Below, one piece after another: positions 1 through 7,325 of a DNA stretch of 11,084 bases. A program made the translations under genes and the position numbers. The notes beneath the pieces were generated by a model, which was not told the origin of the DNA, made no database searches, and saw nothing but the letters and a program-made list of their open reading frames with translations. Numbering within the stretch: the stretch's first letter is position 1; the number at the start of each line of letters is the position of its first letter. The stretch comes from Pelagophyceae sp. CCMP2097 (taxonomy: Eukaryota > Sar > Pelagophyceae). The stretch is from positions 55,118 to 66,201 of the forward strand of contig MU657272.1 of assembly GCA_026770575.1 (NCBI GenBank), given 5' to 3'.

Positions 1-151
1 TCCTTTTTCCTTCTTTTTTCTTGTCACCTTCTTTTGATAAGGAAAAAGGTTGCTGAGGGAAAAAAGTATTGCGGTGTAATTTAAGTTCGTTGGAAGTCCG
101 CAAGGCCGCAGACCGCAATCCTTATACCGCAAAAAAATCCGTATATTCAGG
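1..151. other. AT-rich left edge, pyrimidine tract, no gene
   Basis: No coding region is supported here. The first 40 bases are almost purely pyrimidine on the plus strand. CCTTTTTCCTT (2-12) is the exact reverse complement of AAGGAAAAAGG (40-50), so a stem-loop could form. Between about 97 and 140 the pentamer CCGCA occurs four times at irregular spacing. Nothing else is recognised. Confidence 0.6.
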
Positions 152-334
152 CTCTTAGCGGTGCGGATGATGGGTACCGAGTTGGTTGTTGTTGTTATTG
201 GGTGAAATGTTTGGTATATAAACACATATGAAGACCAACCTTTGACCCCCCACAGGCGGGGCAGTACGGACCCTAATCTCTCATGGGCGTACCCTAATCT
301 CCTCCGGGCGCCGGGGGGAGACCCCCCGTATCCC
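152..334 (+). repeat. Repeat A, left copy (TATA-containing)
   Basis: This stretch is repeated in the same orientation at 7828-8034. The two copies share CTCTTAGCGGTGCGGATG at their left edge, differ by indels in a GTT-rich stretch, and are nearly identical from about 209 to the end, including a GGGGGG-AGA-CCCCCC hairpin (about 314-327). The block also contains ACCCTAATCTC twice. The copies lie just outside the MULE on both sides. They may be parts of an older element carrying a promoter, or a dispersed repeat family. No protein is encoded. Confidence 0.85.
215..222 (+). promoter_or_regulatory. TATA-box-like sequence in repeat A
   Basis: TATATAAA in the context TTTGGTATATAAACACATAT is preserved in both copies of repeat A, in the best conserved part of the repeat. 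Consensus match and conservation suggest a core promoter. Whether it is active, and what it would drive (plus-strand transcription to the right), cannot be told from sequence alone. Confidence 0.35.
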
Positions 335-681
335 CCCCCCCGTCGCTTCGCTCCCGAGGAGAGCGGTACGGACCCTAATCACCCACGGGCGCAGTGCGGC
401 CAGTTTTTCGAGGAGTGAAGGGCTTTTTAAGAAACGCTGGCGACGTCGCGGCGCATGACAATGTGGCGCGGCCAGTGAAGTGAGGGACGACGGGCGATTT
501 AAAAAGTCCACGATTTTGCATGTAGCTTGGCGACGTAGTCGGCGGCGCATGACGCGCGGCCGCGGCCATGAATGTCGCTGAGCATTTTTTTTTTAAATAT
601 CGTAAGTCGGGATTAAAAAACACTTCCCGGGCTCGAACCCAAGTCTCTCCACTTCAGCGACTAAACCCTGATTATTTTTGA
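335..681. other. Intergenic, GC stem-loop and partial duplication
   Basis: No gene is supported. The stretch starts with a C-run and GTCGCTTCGCT (342-352), followed by a purine-rich GAGGAGAG that could pair with the C-run. The same 19 bases recur at 10589-10607. A third copy of GTACGGACCCTAATC lies near 365. A GGCGACGT...GGCGCATGAC...GCGGCC block occurs twice (about 436-474 and 529-568), each after a T/A-rich run, so the stretch contains an imperfect tandem duplication of roughly 90 bp. Near 632 the sequence GGGCTCGAACCC resembles a reversed tRNA T-arm, but no tRNA fold follows. Confidence 0.6.
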
Positions 682-690
682 TTATTTTTA
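682..690. repeat. 9-bp target site duplication, left
   Basis: TTATTTTTA here is repeated exactly at 7694-7702, directly outside the two inverted-repeat ends. A 9-bp duplication is the usual size for Mutator-like elements. The neighbouring sequence is AT-rich and contains a near copy (ATTATTTTTG), so chance similarity cannot be wholly excluded, but the symmetric placement at both ends with equal spacing supports the call. Confidence 0.75.
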
Positions 691-1036
691 GAGAAAATTG
701 GCCATCAGTGTCACCCAAGACTTTACAAATCGAATCGGTGTCACCCTGCGCCTTACAAATCGAGTCAGTGACACGCTGCGCCTTACAAAGCGAGTCAGTG
801 TCACCCAAGGCGCAAAAAATCGAATCGGTGTCAACATACTGCAAAACAAATCCACAAAGTGTCACCCTGAGGTCGACATATCGAATCAGTGTCACCCCAT
901 TGGCAACAAATCGATTCGGTGGCACCCACAGAGCAACTAATCGAATCGGCGTCACCCCCATTGGCAATTAACCGTAGCGGTGGCACCGTATCTGCAACAA
1001 ATCGAATCGGTGTCACCCAATGCTTTACAAATCGAA
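691..1036 (+). repeat. Left TIR: array of 30-bp units
   Basis: Eleven diverged units follow one another with GTGTCACCC-like cores at 708, 738, 768, 798, 828, 859, 889, 919, 949, 980 and 1010, so the period is 30 bp with two steps of 31. Each core is followed by about ten variable bases and then a conserved ACAAATCGAATCG-like half. The reverse complement of the whole array, unit by unit in the same order, forms the right TIR. Homology between the ends stops near 1029. The units could be repeated transposase binding sites, as subterminal repeats are in other DNA transposons; that is inference. Confidence 0.9.
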
Positions 1037-1052
1037 CCGAAGCCACTTTGTA

Positions 1053-1102
1053 AGGCGCCTACCGCCGGTCCCGCGCGCCGACCATGGCGACGCCAGTTGT
1101 GG
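1053..1102 (+). repeat. Inverted copy of the transposase start region
   Basis: Directly inside the left TIR, the plus strand reads GTCCCGCGCGCCGACCATGG followed by CGACGCCAGTTGTGG. The minus strand at the transposase start (about 4157-4112) reads the same first 20 bases followed by CGGCGCCGCTTGTGT. A shorter match (AGCCACTTTGT) sits upstream in both, at 1040-1050 and 4236-4226. The first residues encoded here (MATPVVAVAAF) resemble the transposase N-terminus (MAAPLVSLAAL), then the similarity ends. This appears to be the relic of a transposase 5' end placed next to a TIR. The 67-codon frame 1084-1287 that starts here is probably not a gene. Confidence 0.7.
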
Positions 1103-2376
1103 CGGTTGCGGCCTTCGAAAAAGCACTAAGCGGGACTCTTTGGTTTATGCCTTCCGTCGGCGGGGGTTGGGGCGTGGCACCAAGGCCGTCGCGCGAGATG
1201 CGGGACGGCCGCCAGCGAGTCGCGGGAGGACTGCGGCAGGTGGGTTGGGGTATCTGGTGTCGGCAAGGTTCCAGGGTAAGCCGATAAGGGGTCTAGACGC
1301 GGTTCGGGAGCTCCGCGAAGCCCGCCGCTGCAGCGGTCTGCCGGCGCTGCACCGTGTCGCGGAGGTACGTCCCTTCGTGGAGGTCCTACGCGGCGCGGCT
1401 CGGTAACCGGGGATCGCACGAGGGCGTTTGTCGGGGGGAGTCTCACCACCTCATCCAGCGAGTCCTCCTCGTACTCGATGTCGTCCTCTTCTTCGTCGTC
1501 TTCGTCGTCATCGTCCTCGTCGCCCGGCGCGACGGGCTCGTCCTCGTCGGCGTCCGCCTCGTCGGCGTCAAAGTCGGTAATCGTCGTGCCGCGGTTCTTC
1601 TCCGAGCGCGTGCGCTTTCGCGCGGCCGTGGCGACAAAGTCTTTGCGGCCTTTTTGCCGCTTCTTCCTCGGGGCGCTGCGCGGGTTCGGCAAGGCCAGCG
1701 TCCGCAGGTACGGCGAGTTCTCCGGTTCGATGGCCGACCACGCGATGTTGGGCCAGACGCCGCCCGCCGCGTACTGCGCCTTGTGCCGCGCCGCGGAGCG
1801 CTCTTCAAACTCGAGCTCTTGCACGACCAGCCCCGCCTTCAACGCAGCCGCGACAAGGTGTACGCATAAGGCTCTGTCCACCGTGGGCAAGCCGCACGTG
1901 CACGTGCGCTGCCGCAGGTGCACGTCAAAGTGCCGCGCCGTAGTAGTCGCCATGTTGACGCGGGCCCGGCTCAGGCGCGGCTCGCCCGGCGCCGAAAGCA
2001 GCCAAGTCACGCTCAAGACTTAGCGGCCGGCCGCCGACTCGAGCGCCGCGATGTGCGCGATGCCGGCCGCTGTCGAGTACGTCGTCGCGTTTTCGGCCCC
2101 GGCCTTGCACCGCTCATAATGCGCCTGCGCGTCCATGACGGCTTTGCGCAACGCGGCGCACGGGTCGCCGCACGAGCGCATGGGCAGGACCTGCGCGTTG
2201 TGCGACTCGGCCGTGTTCGACGTCGTCTTGCCGTACAGGCGGCCTGCGTTGTCGAGCTTGGTTTGCGCCGCGGGCGGCACCTTGTTCTACCACAACTTCA
2301 TGGCCGGCGAGATCTTGCCGTAGGCCGCGCGCTACGCCGATGGCGTCGTCGCGTTGACCCAATTGAGGTACCGCGC

Positions 2377-2432
2377 CTAAACTGTGGGTAACACGCAAGA
2401 CGCCGAGAGAGTTTCACATTGAATGGCCGCAC
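2377..2432 (-). other. Probable 56-nt intron 3 of the transposase
   Basis: The donor AAAG|GTGCGG and acceptor CAGTTTAG|GCGCGG lie between codons (phase 0). Removing the 56 bases joins the frame after the C(2)H motif to the frame carrying TSNTAESHN; without splicing the reading frame is lost. An alternative acceptor CACAG lies 5 bases upstream but would not keep the frame. Confidence 0.7.
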
Positions 2433-2749
2433 CTTTGAGCCCTTGCCGAACTTGCCGCCCGCGGTTTCGCTGCGGTGCTGGGAGCAGATGAGGATGCCAG
2501 ATTCCGGGAAGGTCTGCTTGAGAGCAGCGGCGCCGCCCTTGTCAGCATCGGCGACCCAGACGGCGACGCGCGACTTGACCACCTCGCCGTAGTAGTCGGC
2601 CGCGGGCTCGACGAGGCAGAGCCAGGTGTCCGTGGACTCGTTACCCGCCGCCTACGACTCGGCCAACGGGGCGATGTGCGAGCCGGCGTCCAGGCCGGCG
2701 GCGACGCCGTACTGGCCCTTTATCTTCTCCGACGAAGCAGAGGCAGCGC

Positions 2750-2831
2750 CTAATGAGTAGAAGACTGAGCCGGACGCCGGACGCCGCAATGGCAGCGTCG
2801 TATCATGTAATGCTTCGGGCAAAGGACGTAC
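2750..2831 (-). other. Probable 82-nt intron 2 of the transposase
   Basis: The donor GCGAAAG|GTACGT is near consensus and the acceptor is CTCATTAG|GCGCTG. Splicing joins DFATAK to GAASASSEKIKGQYGV in frame, linking the first-Asp region of the DDE core to the next conserved block. This is the best supported intron in the window because the joined protein matches the order of Mutator transposase blocks. Confidence 0.8.
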
Positions 2832-3664
2832 CTTTCGCAGTGGCAAAATCGGCGGCGATCACTGGGTTCAGCCCGCCGCCGCACAGCATATTCTTAGTGG
2901 TCGGGAAGGTCAGCGCCCAGCCGACGAGGAAGGTCTCGCCTCTTTGCGCCTTGGGCAGCTTCAGCGCCGAGGCGTCGAACGCCGTTTTGTTGTGCGCCGC
3001 CACCCCCTTCTCGCGCAGCTTGTGGTCCGCCTCGGCCTTGCGCCGGATAACGTCGTTCATTTCGCCAGCGTTGCACGTCTTGAGGACGACGCCGAAGCCG
3101 GCGATACGGAGCTCGCGGACCAACGCGGGGAACAGCCTAAAATTCATCGCCGGGGTGCCTTGGACGAGCTCGATGGCCGCGATGCGAACGCGCTGCGAGA
3201 GAGCGGCCGAGGGCGTCACGAGAAGAAGCGGCGCCAGCACCATCTTGATGCTCTGGGTCGTAAACTTGATCTGCGTGTCCGTGTGCGAAGAGGCGACGGC
3301 GACCGCGAGCTGCGCAACCGCGTAGGCGCTTTCAGTCCGACGCTTTCGGTTAGTGGCCGCAGTAGCGCCCTGTGTGCCTCTGCCGCAGAGAAAGGCGTGC
3401 GGCACGTACGTCTGAAGGGTCCACTTCTTTGCCGCGGTGGCTTCGCCAGTCTCGTCAAAGTCGACGTCGCGGTAGCCGTGGTCGAGCGCGTCGGGAAAGT
3501 CGTCGTCGTCGTCGTCGCGCCCGCGGCGGCGGTGGGCAGCGCGGCCGCACTTCCAAGTGAAGGTGAAGGGGCACCGCCCTTGCGTGCAGACGCCTCGTGC
3601 CTCGAAGAGCGTGAGGCACGGCGCGACAACGCTGGCCTCGTTTCGGCCGCCGGACAAAACAAAT

Positions 3665-3726
3665 CTAGCGAGCAAGCGTGCGGCACGGCGTGGATTGCCT
3701 TGCCGGCGTACCCGGGCACAACGAAC
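3665..3726 (-). other. Probable intron 1 of the transposase (62 or 47 nt)
   Basis: The N-terminal frame and the Cys-cluster frame differ here. The donor CCAG|GTTCGT (3726) with acceptor CTCGCTAG (ending 3665) removes 62 bases and restores the frame. A second donor G|GTACGC (3711), closer to the donor of intron 2, would remove 47 bases and also keeps the frame. A plain one-base frameshift is the alternative explanation. Confidence 0.55.
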
Positions 3727-4127
3727 CTGGCGTCCCACGTCTGAACCTCGTCGTATTCCGACATGAGGCGCAAGCAGTCGCCCCGTGAGTTGACGGTCGT
3801 TGGCTCGTCGTCGGGGAAGTCGCACTGGTCCTCAGGGGCGAGCTCCTTGGCCCAATCTAAAAGCTCTAGCACCGCGACCGCCCGGGGCGGCTTCACCAGG
3901 AGGCCGTCTTCGACGTACGCCCGCTGCGTAGCCTTGCGCATCCTGTCCGTAAGCGCCTTGCGGCGCCGCTGCTCGGCGGCAGTGCAGCGGGGCGCGCGGC
4001 CCGCTCGCCGCTCGGCGGACGCCGCTAAAAAGGCGTCGACGTCGGCATCTAAGTCAAAGGCGTCTTCGTCCGACGACGACTCCGCGAGGGCCGACAGCGC
4101 GGCGAGTGACACAAGCGGCGCCGCCAT

Positions 4128-4623
4128 GGTCGGCGCGCGGGACCCGCGGGTAGGCACCACCGGGCGCGAAGAGGCGCTATGTGTCGCCGCGCGGTCCGCG
4201 TTCGTGGCGTTGGCCCTTTTAAAAAACAAAGTGGCTTGCTTGCTTAAGACCCTGGGGGGAAAGATATTCACGTATCGACGCGTGTCGTGGACGACTGGGG
4301 GGCTGGCCCTAAGGGGTATGACCGTCAAACCCGAGTCAAAGGTTGGCTTCCAGGCCCAGAGGCCCGGAGCCAAGGCCTCGGAGAGCGCGTCCGCACATAT
4401 AGCGCGGCGTCTCCTCGCGGTGGTATGGGTGCCCAGTCACTTTGGCACTTCGGTCTGGTTCGTTGGGGAAGCCGGTTGGGGTGCGGGGCGTCGGCGGCTT
4501 TTTCGAGTTCATTCGGGATGAGGATGTAACGCGCACCGGCCCAGGGCATGGCCTGGGTCCTTTCCTCCGTGTTTTCCTCTTTTGCCTCCGAGCTAAAGTA
4601 GATACGATTGTAGTCTGCAAGAC
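4128..4623. other. Transposase leader region, no gene
   Basis: No coding sequence is supported between the transposase ATG and the second gene. The part nearest the ATG (to about 4236) shares blocks with the sequence inside the left TIR, so it probably includes the original 5' leader of the transposase. The rest shows no recognisable promoter. An A-rich run (TTACAAAAAAAAGAAAAAAA) lies at 4624-4643, at the 3' side of the second gene. Confidence 0.45.
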
Positions 4624-4680
4624 TTACAAAAAAAAGAAAAAAATGTTGTGAAAACAACAGGTTTGAAAACGTGTCCAGCA

Positions 4681-4785
4681 CGAGAGTCCAGCTCCACGCG
4701 CTATCTCAGAACGCGGCCATGATGAACGTGTTGAGGAAGAGTATGTCACTGGCACCGAGAGTCCCGCTCCACGCGCTATCTCAGC
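4681..4785. repeat. 75-bp tandem duplication
   Basis: A 29-base stretch beginning CGAGAGTCC at 4681 recurs at 4756 with one mismatch, giving a 75-bp period. The period is a multiple of three, so on the minus strand the peptide EIARGAGLS appears twice in the same open frame. It lies at the degraded 3' end of the second gene. Confidence 0.75.
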
Positions 4786-4804
4786 AGCATACCCGTGCCG
4801 CAGC

Positions 4805-5001
4805 AGGGCAGGTCCAAGCGCGGCACGACGACGTCGAGCGCCGGGTCCGCCACGACGCCGTCGGACAACATGGGGACGATCAGGTCCAGGCACTGCACGT
4901 CGAGGCCCAGTGCCAGCCGTCGCAACGCCGTCGGGCGGCGTGGGCACGATCAGGTCCAGGTAGTGCACGTCGAGGCTGAGCGCCAGCCACCGCAAAGCCG
5001 T
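4805..5001. repeat. 70-bp tandem repeat, nearly three units
   Basis: On the minus strand units start with ACGGC at 5001, 4931 and 4861. The first two are both exactly 70 bp and closely similar; the third is more diverged and partial. Because 70 is not a multiple of three, each unit moves the register. Read in its homologous register, unit 1 gives LALSLDVHYLDLIVP and unit 2 gives LALGLDVQCLDLIVP, so the peptide is kept while the overall frame is broken. Confidence 0.8.
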
Positions 5002-5826
5002 CAGACGCGATGGACACTTGTAGTTCTGCAGGTTCTTCATGGCGAAGCGCGCAATGTCGGCGATGATCTGGTTGCGCGTGGGCGCGTTCGTCACAAAGGC
5101 AGCGAGGAGCGACGGGATGCCGATCACGAGGCCGAGGCCGTCGACGTCGCCCATGAAGAACGCTTTACCGCGCGTGTTCGTGAAGACGACGGCGGCGACG
5201 GTGCCGTAGAGGGCGCTAGGGCGCACCCGCGTGGTCTGCTCGAAGACCTGCGCAATGACCTAGCGGCTGAATTCACCAGGGGACGCCGACGCCTCGACCA
5301 AACGAGTAAACTCGTCCAGCATCATGTAGCCCTCCGCAGCGGTGGACGACCTGGAAGAGAGCGAAGGCGCGCGCGACAGCGGAGGGGACGAAGAAGAGCC
5401 CAACGACGGTGCCCCGCGCCGCAGAGGCGCCTGGCCAAAGTCGAGCCGGCCGTGCGGCGCCGCGGCCCAGGCACGCTCGGCACCGTGAGCAGAGAGGCCG
5501 TGCGGCGAAGCGGCGTCATCACGCACGTAGTCGGGCAAGTGCCCGTCCTGGTCCATCTCGTCGCCTGTCCAGCGCAAACCGGCCTCTCTAAACTGGCCCT
5601 CGTCGAAGGGCGTGACGGGCGCCGCCGTCATGAGGTCGCGCGCGGGGGGCGCGGCCACCGCGGACGTCGCGCTCGCCAGAGCAGCATTGCGCGGTGCGCG
5701 CGGGCCCTCGGAAGGCGGGCCGTGGCCGCTCACCGCCTCCATATTGACGGGCGTCAGGAAGGGGGACGTGTCGGACGGGGTGCCGCCGTCGCCCTTGCCG
5801 TCGGAGAGGAACTTACACTACCAGCT

Positions 5827-5828
5827 TA
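5827..5828. repeat. TA target duplication of the MITE, left
   Basis: TA precedes the left inverted repeat and TA (6222-6223) follows the right one. A TA duplication is characteristic of the Tc1/mariner superfamily. Confidence 0.6.
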
Positions 5829-6221
5829 CTGGGGGGCTCAGCCATTTTCCCGAAACGCCAATTTCGAAATTACCTGCGCCAAAAATCGAAGTCGGAAAAA
5901 AATAAAGGGGAAAATCAGCAAGTACGAAAATCCCGAAGGCTGAACCTCAACACCAAAAGATCAGACTTCCCGCCAAAAATCGTAGATTCTGACCTCCATT
6001 TCAGCTGAAATGGAAGCAATAACCTTGATTTTCACATGAAATAGAGTCAAATCTCTTGATTTTCACACGAAATTGCTGTATTTAAATTATTGAGTGACGT
6101 TTTGGAAATATTGAAAAAGTCCATAAATTTTAAAATATTTCCCGACCACAGAAGTCATACTACGAAATATTTGAAGGGTTCCCCGCGTAGTGACAACTGG
6201 GAAAATGTCTAAGCCCCCCAG
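5829..6221. mobile_element. 393-bp MITE, Tc1/mariner-like, nested in the MULE
   Basis: The element starts CTGGGGGGCTCAG and ends with a near-perfect inverted copy: 23-bp inverted repeats at 5829-5851 and 6199-6221 match at 21 of 23 positions. TA flanks both ends. The interior is much more AT-rich than the surrounding MULE and has no credible coding sequence. It contains several ACGAAAT- and GATTTTCACA-like short repeats, the last twice (about 6031 and 6057). Size, TIR length and TA duplication fit a non-autonomous Tc1/mariner-type MITE, moved by a transposase elsewhere. It sits just upstream of the second MULE gene, so it landed after the MULE was assembled. Confidence 0.82.
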
Positions 6222-6593
6222 TAGGTCGCGTCGTTCGCGCGGTGTGGGGCCTCAAAAATGGACATATGTTCTCAAAAAGGGGAAGTCTAAAAAAAAACTG
6301 GCCGAACCGCTGGCGCGCGGCGCGGTTCGCGAGTCGCGACGGCCCCGTGCGCGCCGAGTCGGATCACGACAAGCGGCGCGACGGCGAGATGCTTGCGACT
6401 CAAACCTTATCTTGCTCTCAGCTCTCCTTGTCTCAATAAGAACGATTTGATTCAGACTCAGACTGTACAGTAAACACACGCCGGATGTCATTTGGCGGGC
6501 TTGCGGGGGCATGAAAAATCGAGTTTGAAGATGTGTTTTCGATAGCGATCTAAGCTGCTAGTGGATAGCCTTGGCGATGTGGGTTATTGGGGA

Positions 6594-6613
6594 TTCGGTT
6601 CGATTTGTAAAGC
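6594..6613 (-). repeat. Solitary TIR-array relic
   Basis: TTCGGTTCGATTTGTAAAGC on the plus strand equals the reverse complement of the innermost unit of the left TIR (about 1022-1041). It is isolated, 700 bp inside the right TIR, and thus marks either an internal transposase-site copy or an old end of a rearranged element. Confidence 0.7.
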
Positions 6614-7217
6614 TGCTAGGAATTCCTAGCCCGCTTCTCAAAATTACGATTCTCGAATTGAGACAAACTGTTTGATGGAGTCGACGCGCCTCGACGCGAG
6701 CTTTCACCATCCGTCAACTTTAGCTCCGCGAGCGGGGTCCGCGCTGAGATACTCGCGCCCAAAGTTTAACGGAATGTCGTTTTAAATTTTGGCAATTTGA
6801 CTTTGGAACATGCGTGCAGTACTAAATATTTGATATGAACCTCCCGAGGCGCGATTATCGAGCGCAGCGAGCCAAGTTTCGCCCAAACGAACGCGCAAAA
6901 GCGGGGCTGTCGAGCCTAGGCCCGACGGCCTTCCCCGAGCCGCCAGGCGAGGTCCGGCGGCTACGCGCGCGCGCATTGTAACTCCCGAGCATGGGCCCGG
7001 CTTCATATTGGGGCAGTTCGACCGCATCGGGGAGTTGGAGCGCTTCAGGCGAGACCATTTTCGGACACACCGAAAACAGCCCGCGCGCCTCCAGGGGAAA
7101 GGAGGCTCGCGGTTCCGGGGTATAGGCGCCGTGGCGCGTCCGTCGCGACACTCCTGACCCCAGGGGACGTCGGTGCGCGGCTGGGCGGTGCCTCCAAGTT
7201 CGGGGTTTGAGAGCAAA

Positions 7218-7254
7218 AACGGAGTTCGATCCGTTAACCGGAGCTTAGTCCGGT
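7218..7254. other. Pair of identical-geometry hairpins
   Basis: AACGGA-GTTCGA-TCCGTT (7218-7235) and ACCGGA-GCTTAG-TCCGGT (7237-7254) are two perfect 6-bp stems with 6-base loops, separated by one base and followed by AAGGCTTTTT. They lie 70 bp inside the right TIR. The role is unknown; a transcript end or protein binding site is possible. Confidence 0.55.
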
Positions 7255-7325
7255 AAGGCTTTTTACACGAGCGGCCTAAAATTTATTCAGCGACTTCGAT
7301 TCGCTGCGCTCGAAAAGCGCGTCTG

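Larger units (their letters stand above)
1126..4127 (-). pseudogene. MULE transposase, four in-frame stops
   Basis: This is a Mutator-superfamily transposase, which would bind the TIRs and cut and paste the element. The chosen ATG (4127-4125) has a strong context (GCCGACCATGG). A spliced model of four exons (4127-3727, 3664-2832, 2749-2433, 2376-1126) totals 2802 bases, 934 codons. In order it shows an acidic N-terminus, a Cys cluster ending in GRCPFTFTWKC (about 3610-3550), a first acidic-core candidate NPVIAADFATAK (about 2868-2833), GQYGVAAGLDAGSHIAPLA, the second Asp in VADADKGG (about 2555-2532), the C(2)H motif ICSQH (2489-2475), TSNTAESHN (2223-2197), and a CxCx9CxH SWIM finger (1902-1858), then basic and Asp/Glu-rich tails. 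TAG at 2652-2654, 2332-2334 and 2287-2289 and TAA at 2020-2022 interrupt the frame between conserved blocks. The exact C-terminus is uncertain. Confidence 0.85.
4624..5742 (-). pseudogene. Second MULE gene, function unknown, broken
   Basis: The minus-strand frame starts at ATG 5742-5740 with an Ala/Pro/Ser-rich, probably disordered, segment of about 160 codons that ends at TAG 5260-5262. The same frame continues directly with VIAQVFEQTTRVRPSALYGT, then a hydrophobic-helical stretch with GDVDGLGLVIGIPSLLAAFV and NQIIADIARFAMKNLQNYK. The pattern of Leu and Ala recalls helical-repeat proteins, but no family is recognised. After about 5001 the frame enters 70-bp tandem repeats, whose length shifts the reading frame, and the rest of the open frame is probably not authentic. 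It lies upstream of the transposase on the same strand. It may be an accessory transposon gene or captured host sequence. A start further upstream is blocked by in-frame TAG near 5818. Confidence 0.5.
6222..7325. other. Right non-coding part of the MULE
   Basis: No gene is convincingly supported. A plus-strand frame (6190-6450) begins in the MITE end and is Lys/Arg-rich and low in complexity; it is probably chance. A 20-base relic of the TIR array lies at 6594-6613, directly followed by the 16-bp palindrome GCTAGGAATTCCTAGC (6615-6630). From about 6855 to 7216 the sequence is GC-rich and open on both strands without recognised motifs. Two small hairpins lie at 7218-7254. The section may hold right-end leader or promoter sequence, or the remains of a third gene. 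Confidence 0.5.

Noticed and set aside
593..971. Open frames of 80-124 codons within and beside the left TIR (and 7338-7761 in the right TIR)
   Set aside because: They are open in several frames on both strands because the 30-bp unit is a multiple of three and poor in stops. The peptides are simple repeats of the unit.
699..1036. CRISPR-like array with 30-bp period
   Set aside because: There are no constant repeats alternating with unique spacers; the whole unit is diverged and the array recurs inverted at 7326-7693 as a transposon end.
1478..2023. Plus-strand open frame starting with a long serine run
   Set aside because: The serine run is the antisense of the Asp/Glu-rich tail of the transposase; the opposite strand carries the SWIM finger.
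2944..3744. Long plus-strand open frame (266 codons) opposite the transposase
   Set aside because: It is Arg/Ala/Val-rich as expected for the antisense of a GC-rich coding sequence, and conserved motifs lie on the minus strand.
4295..4304. CTGGGGGGCT identical to the MITE end
   Set aside because: Similarity stops after ten bases, there is no adjacent TA and no matching inverted copy nearby.
4795..5943. Plus-strand open frame of 382 codons opposite the second gene
   Set aside because: It is Arg/Gly/His-rich, runs through the 70-bp repeats into the MITE, and looks like an antisense shadow.
6190..6450. Basic 86-codon plus-strand frame starting in the MITE end
   Set aside because: No recognised motif; it crosses the MITE boundary and its composition follows the local GC-rich DNA. 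It is mentioned in the findings only because the MITE provides its ATG.
6782..7216. Minus-strand frame of 144 codons
   Set aside because: No recognised motif, an overlapping frame of similar length exists, and no start context or neighbour supports it.
7221..7235. GTTCGATCC as a tRNA T-loop
   Set aside because: The stem-loop has a 6-base loop, and no D-arm, anticodon arm or acceptor stem can be drawn around it.
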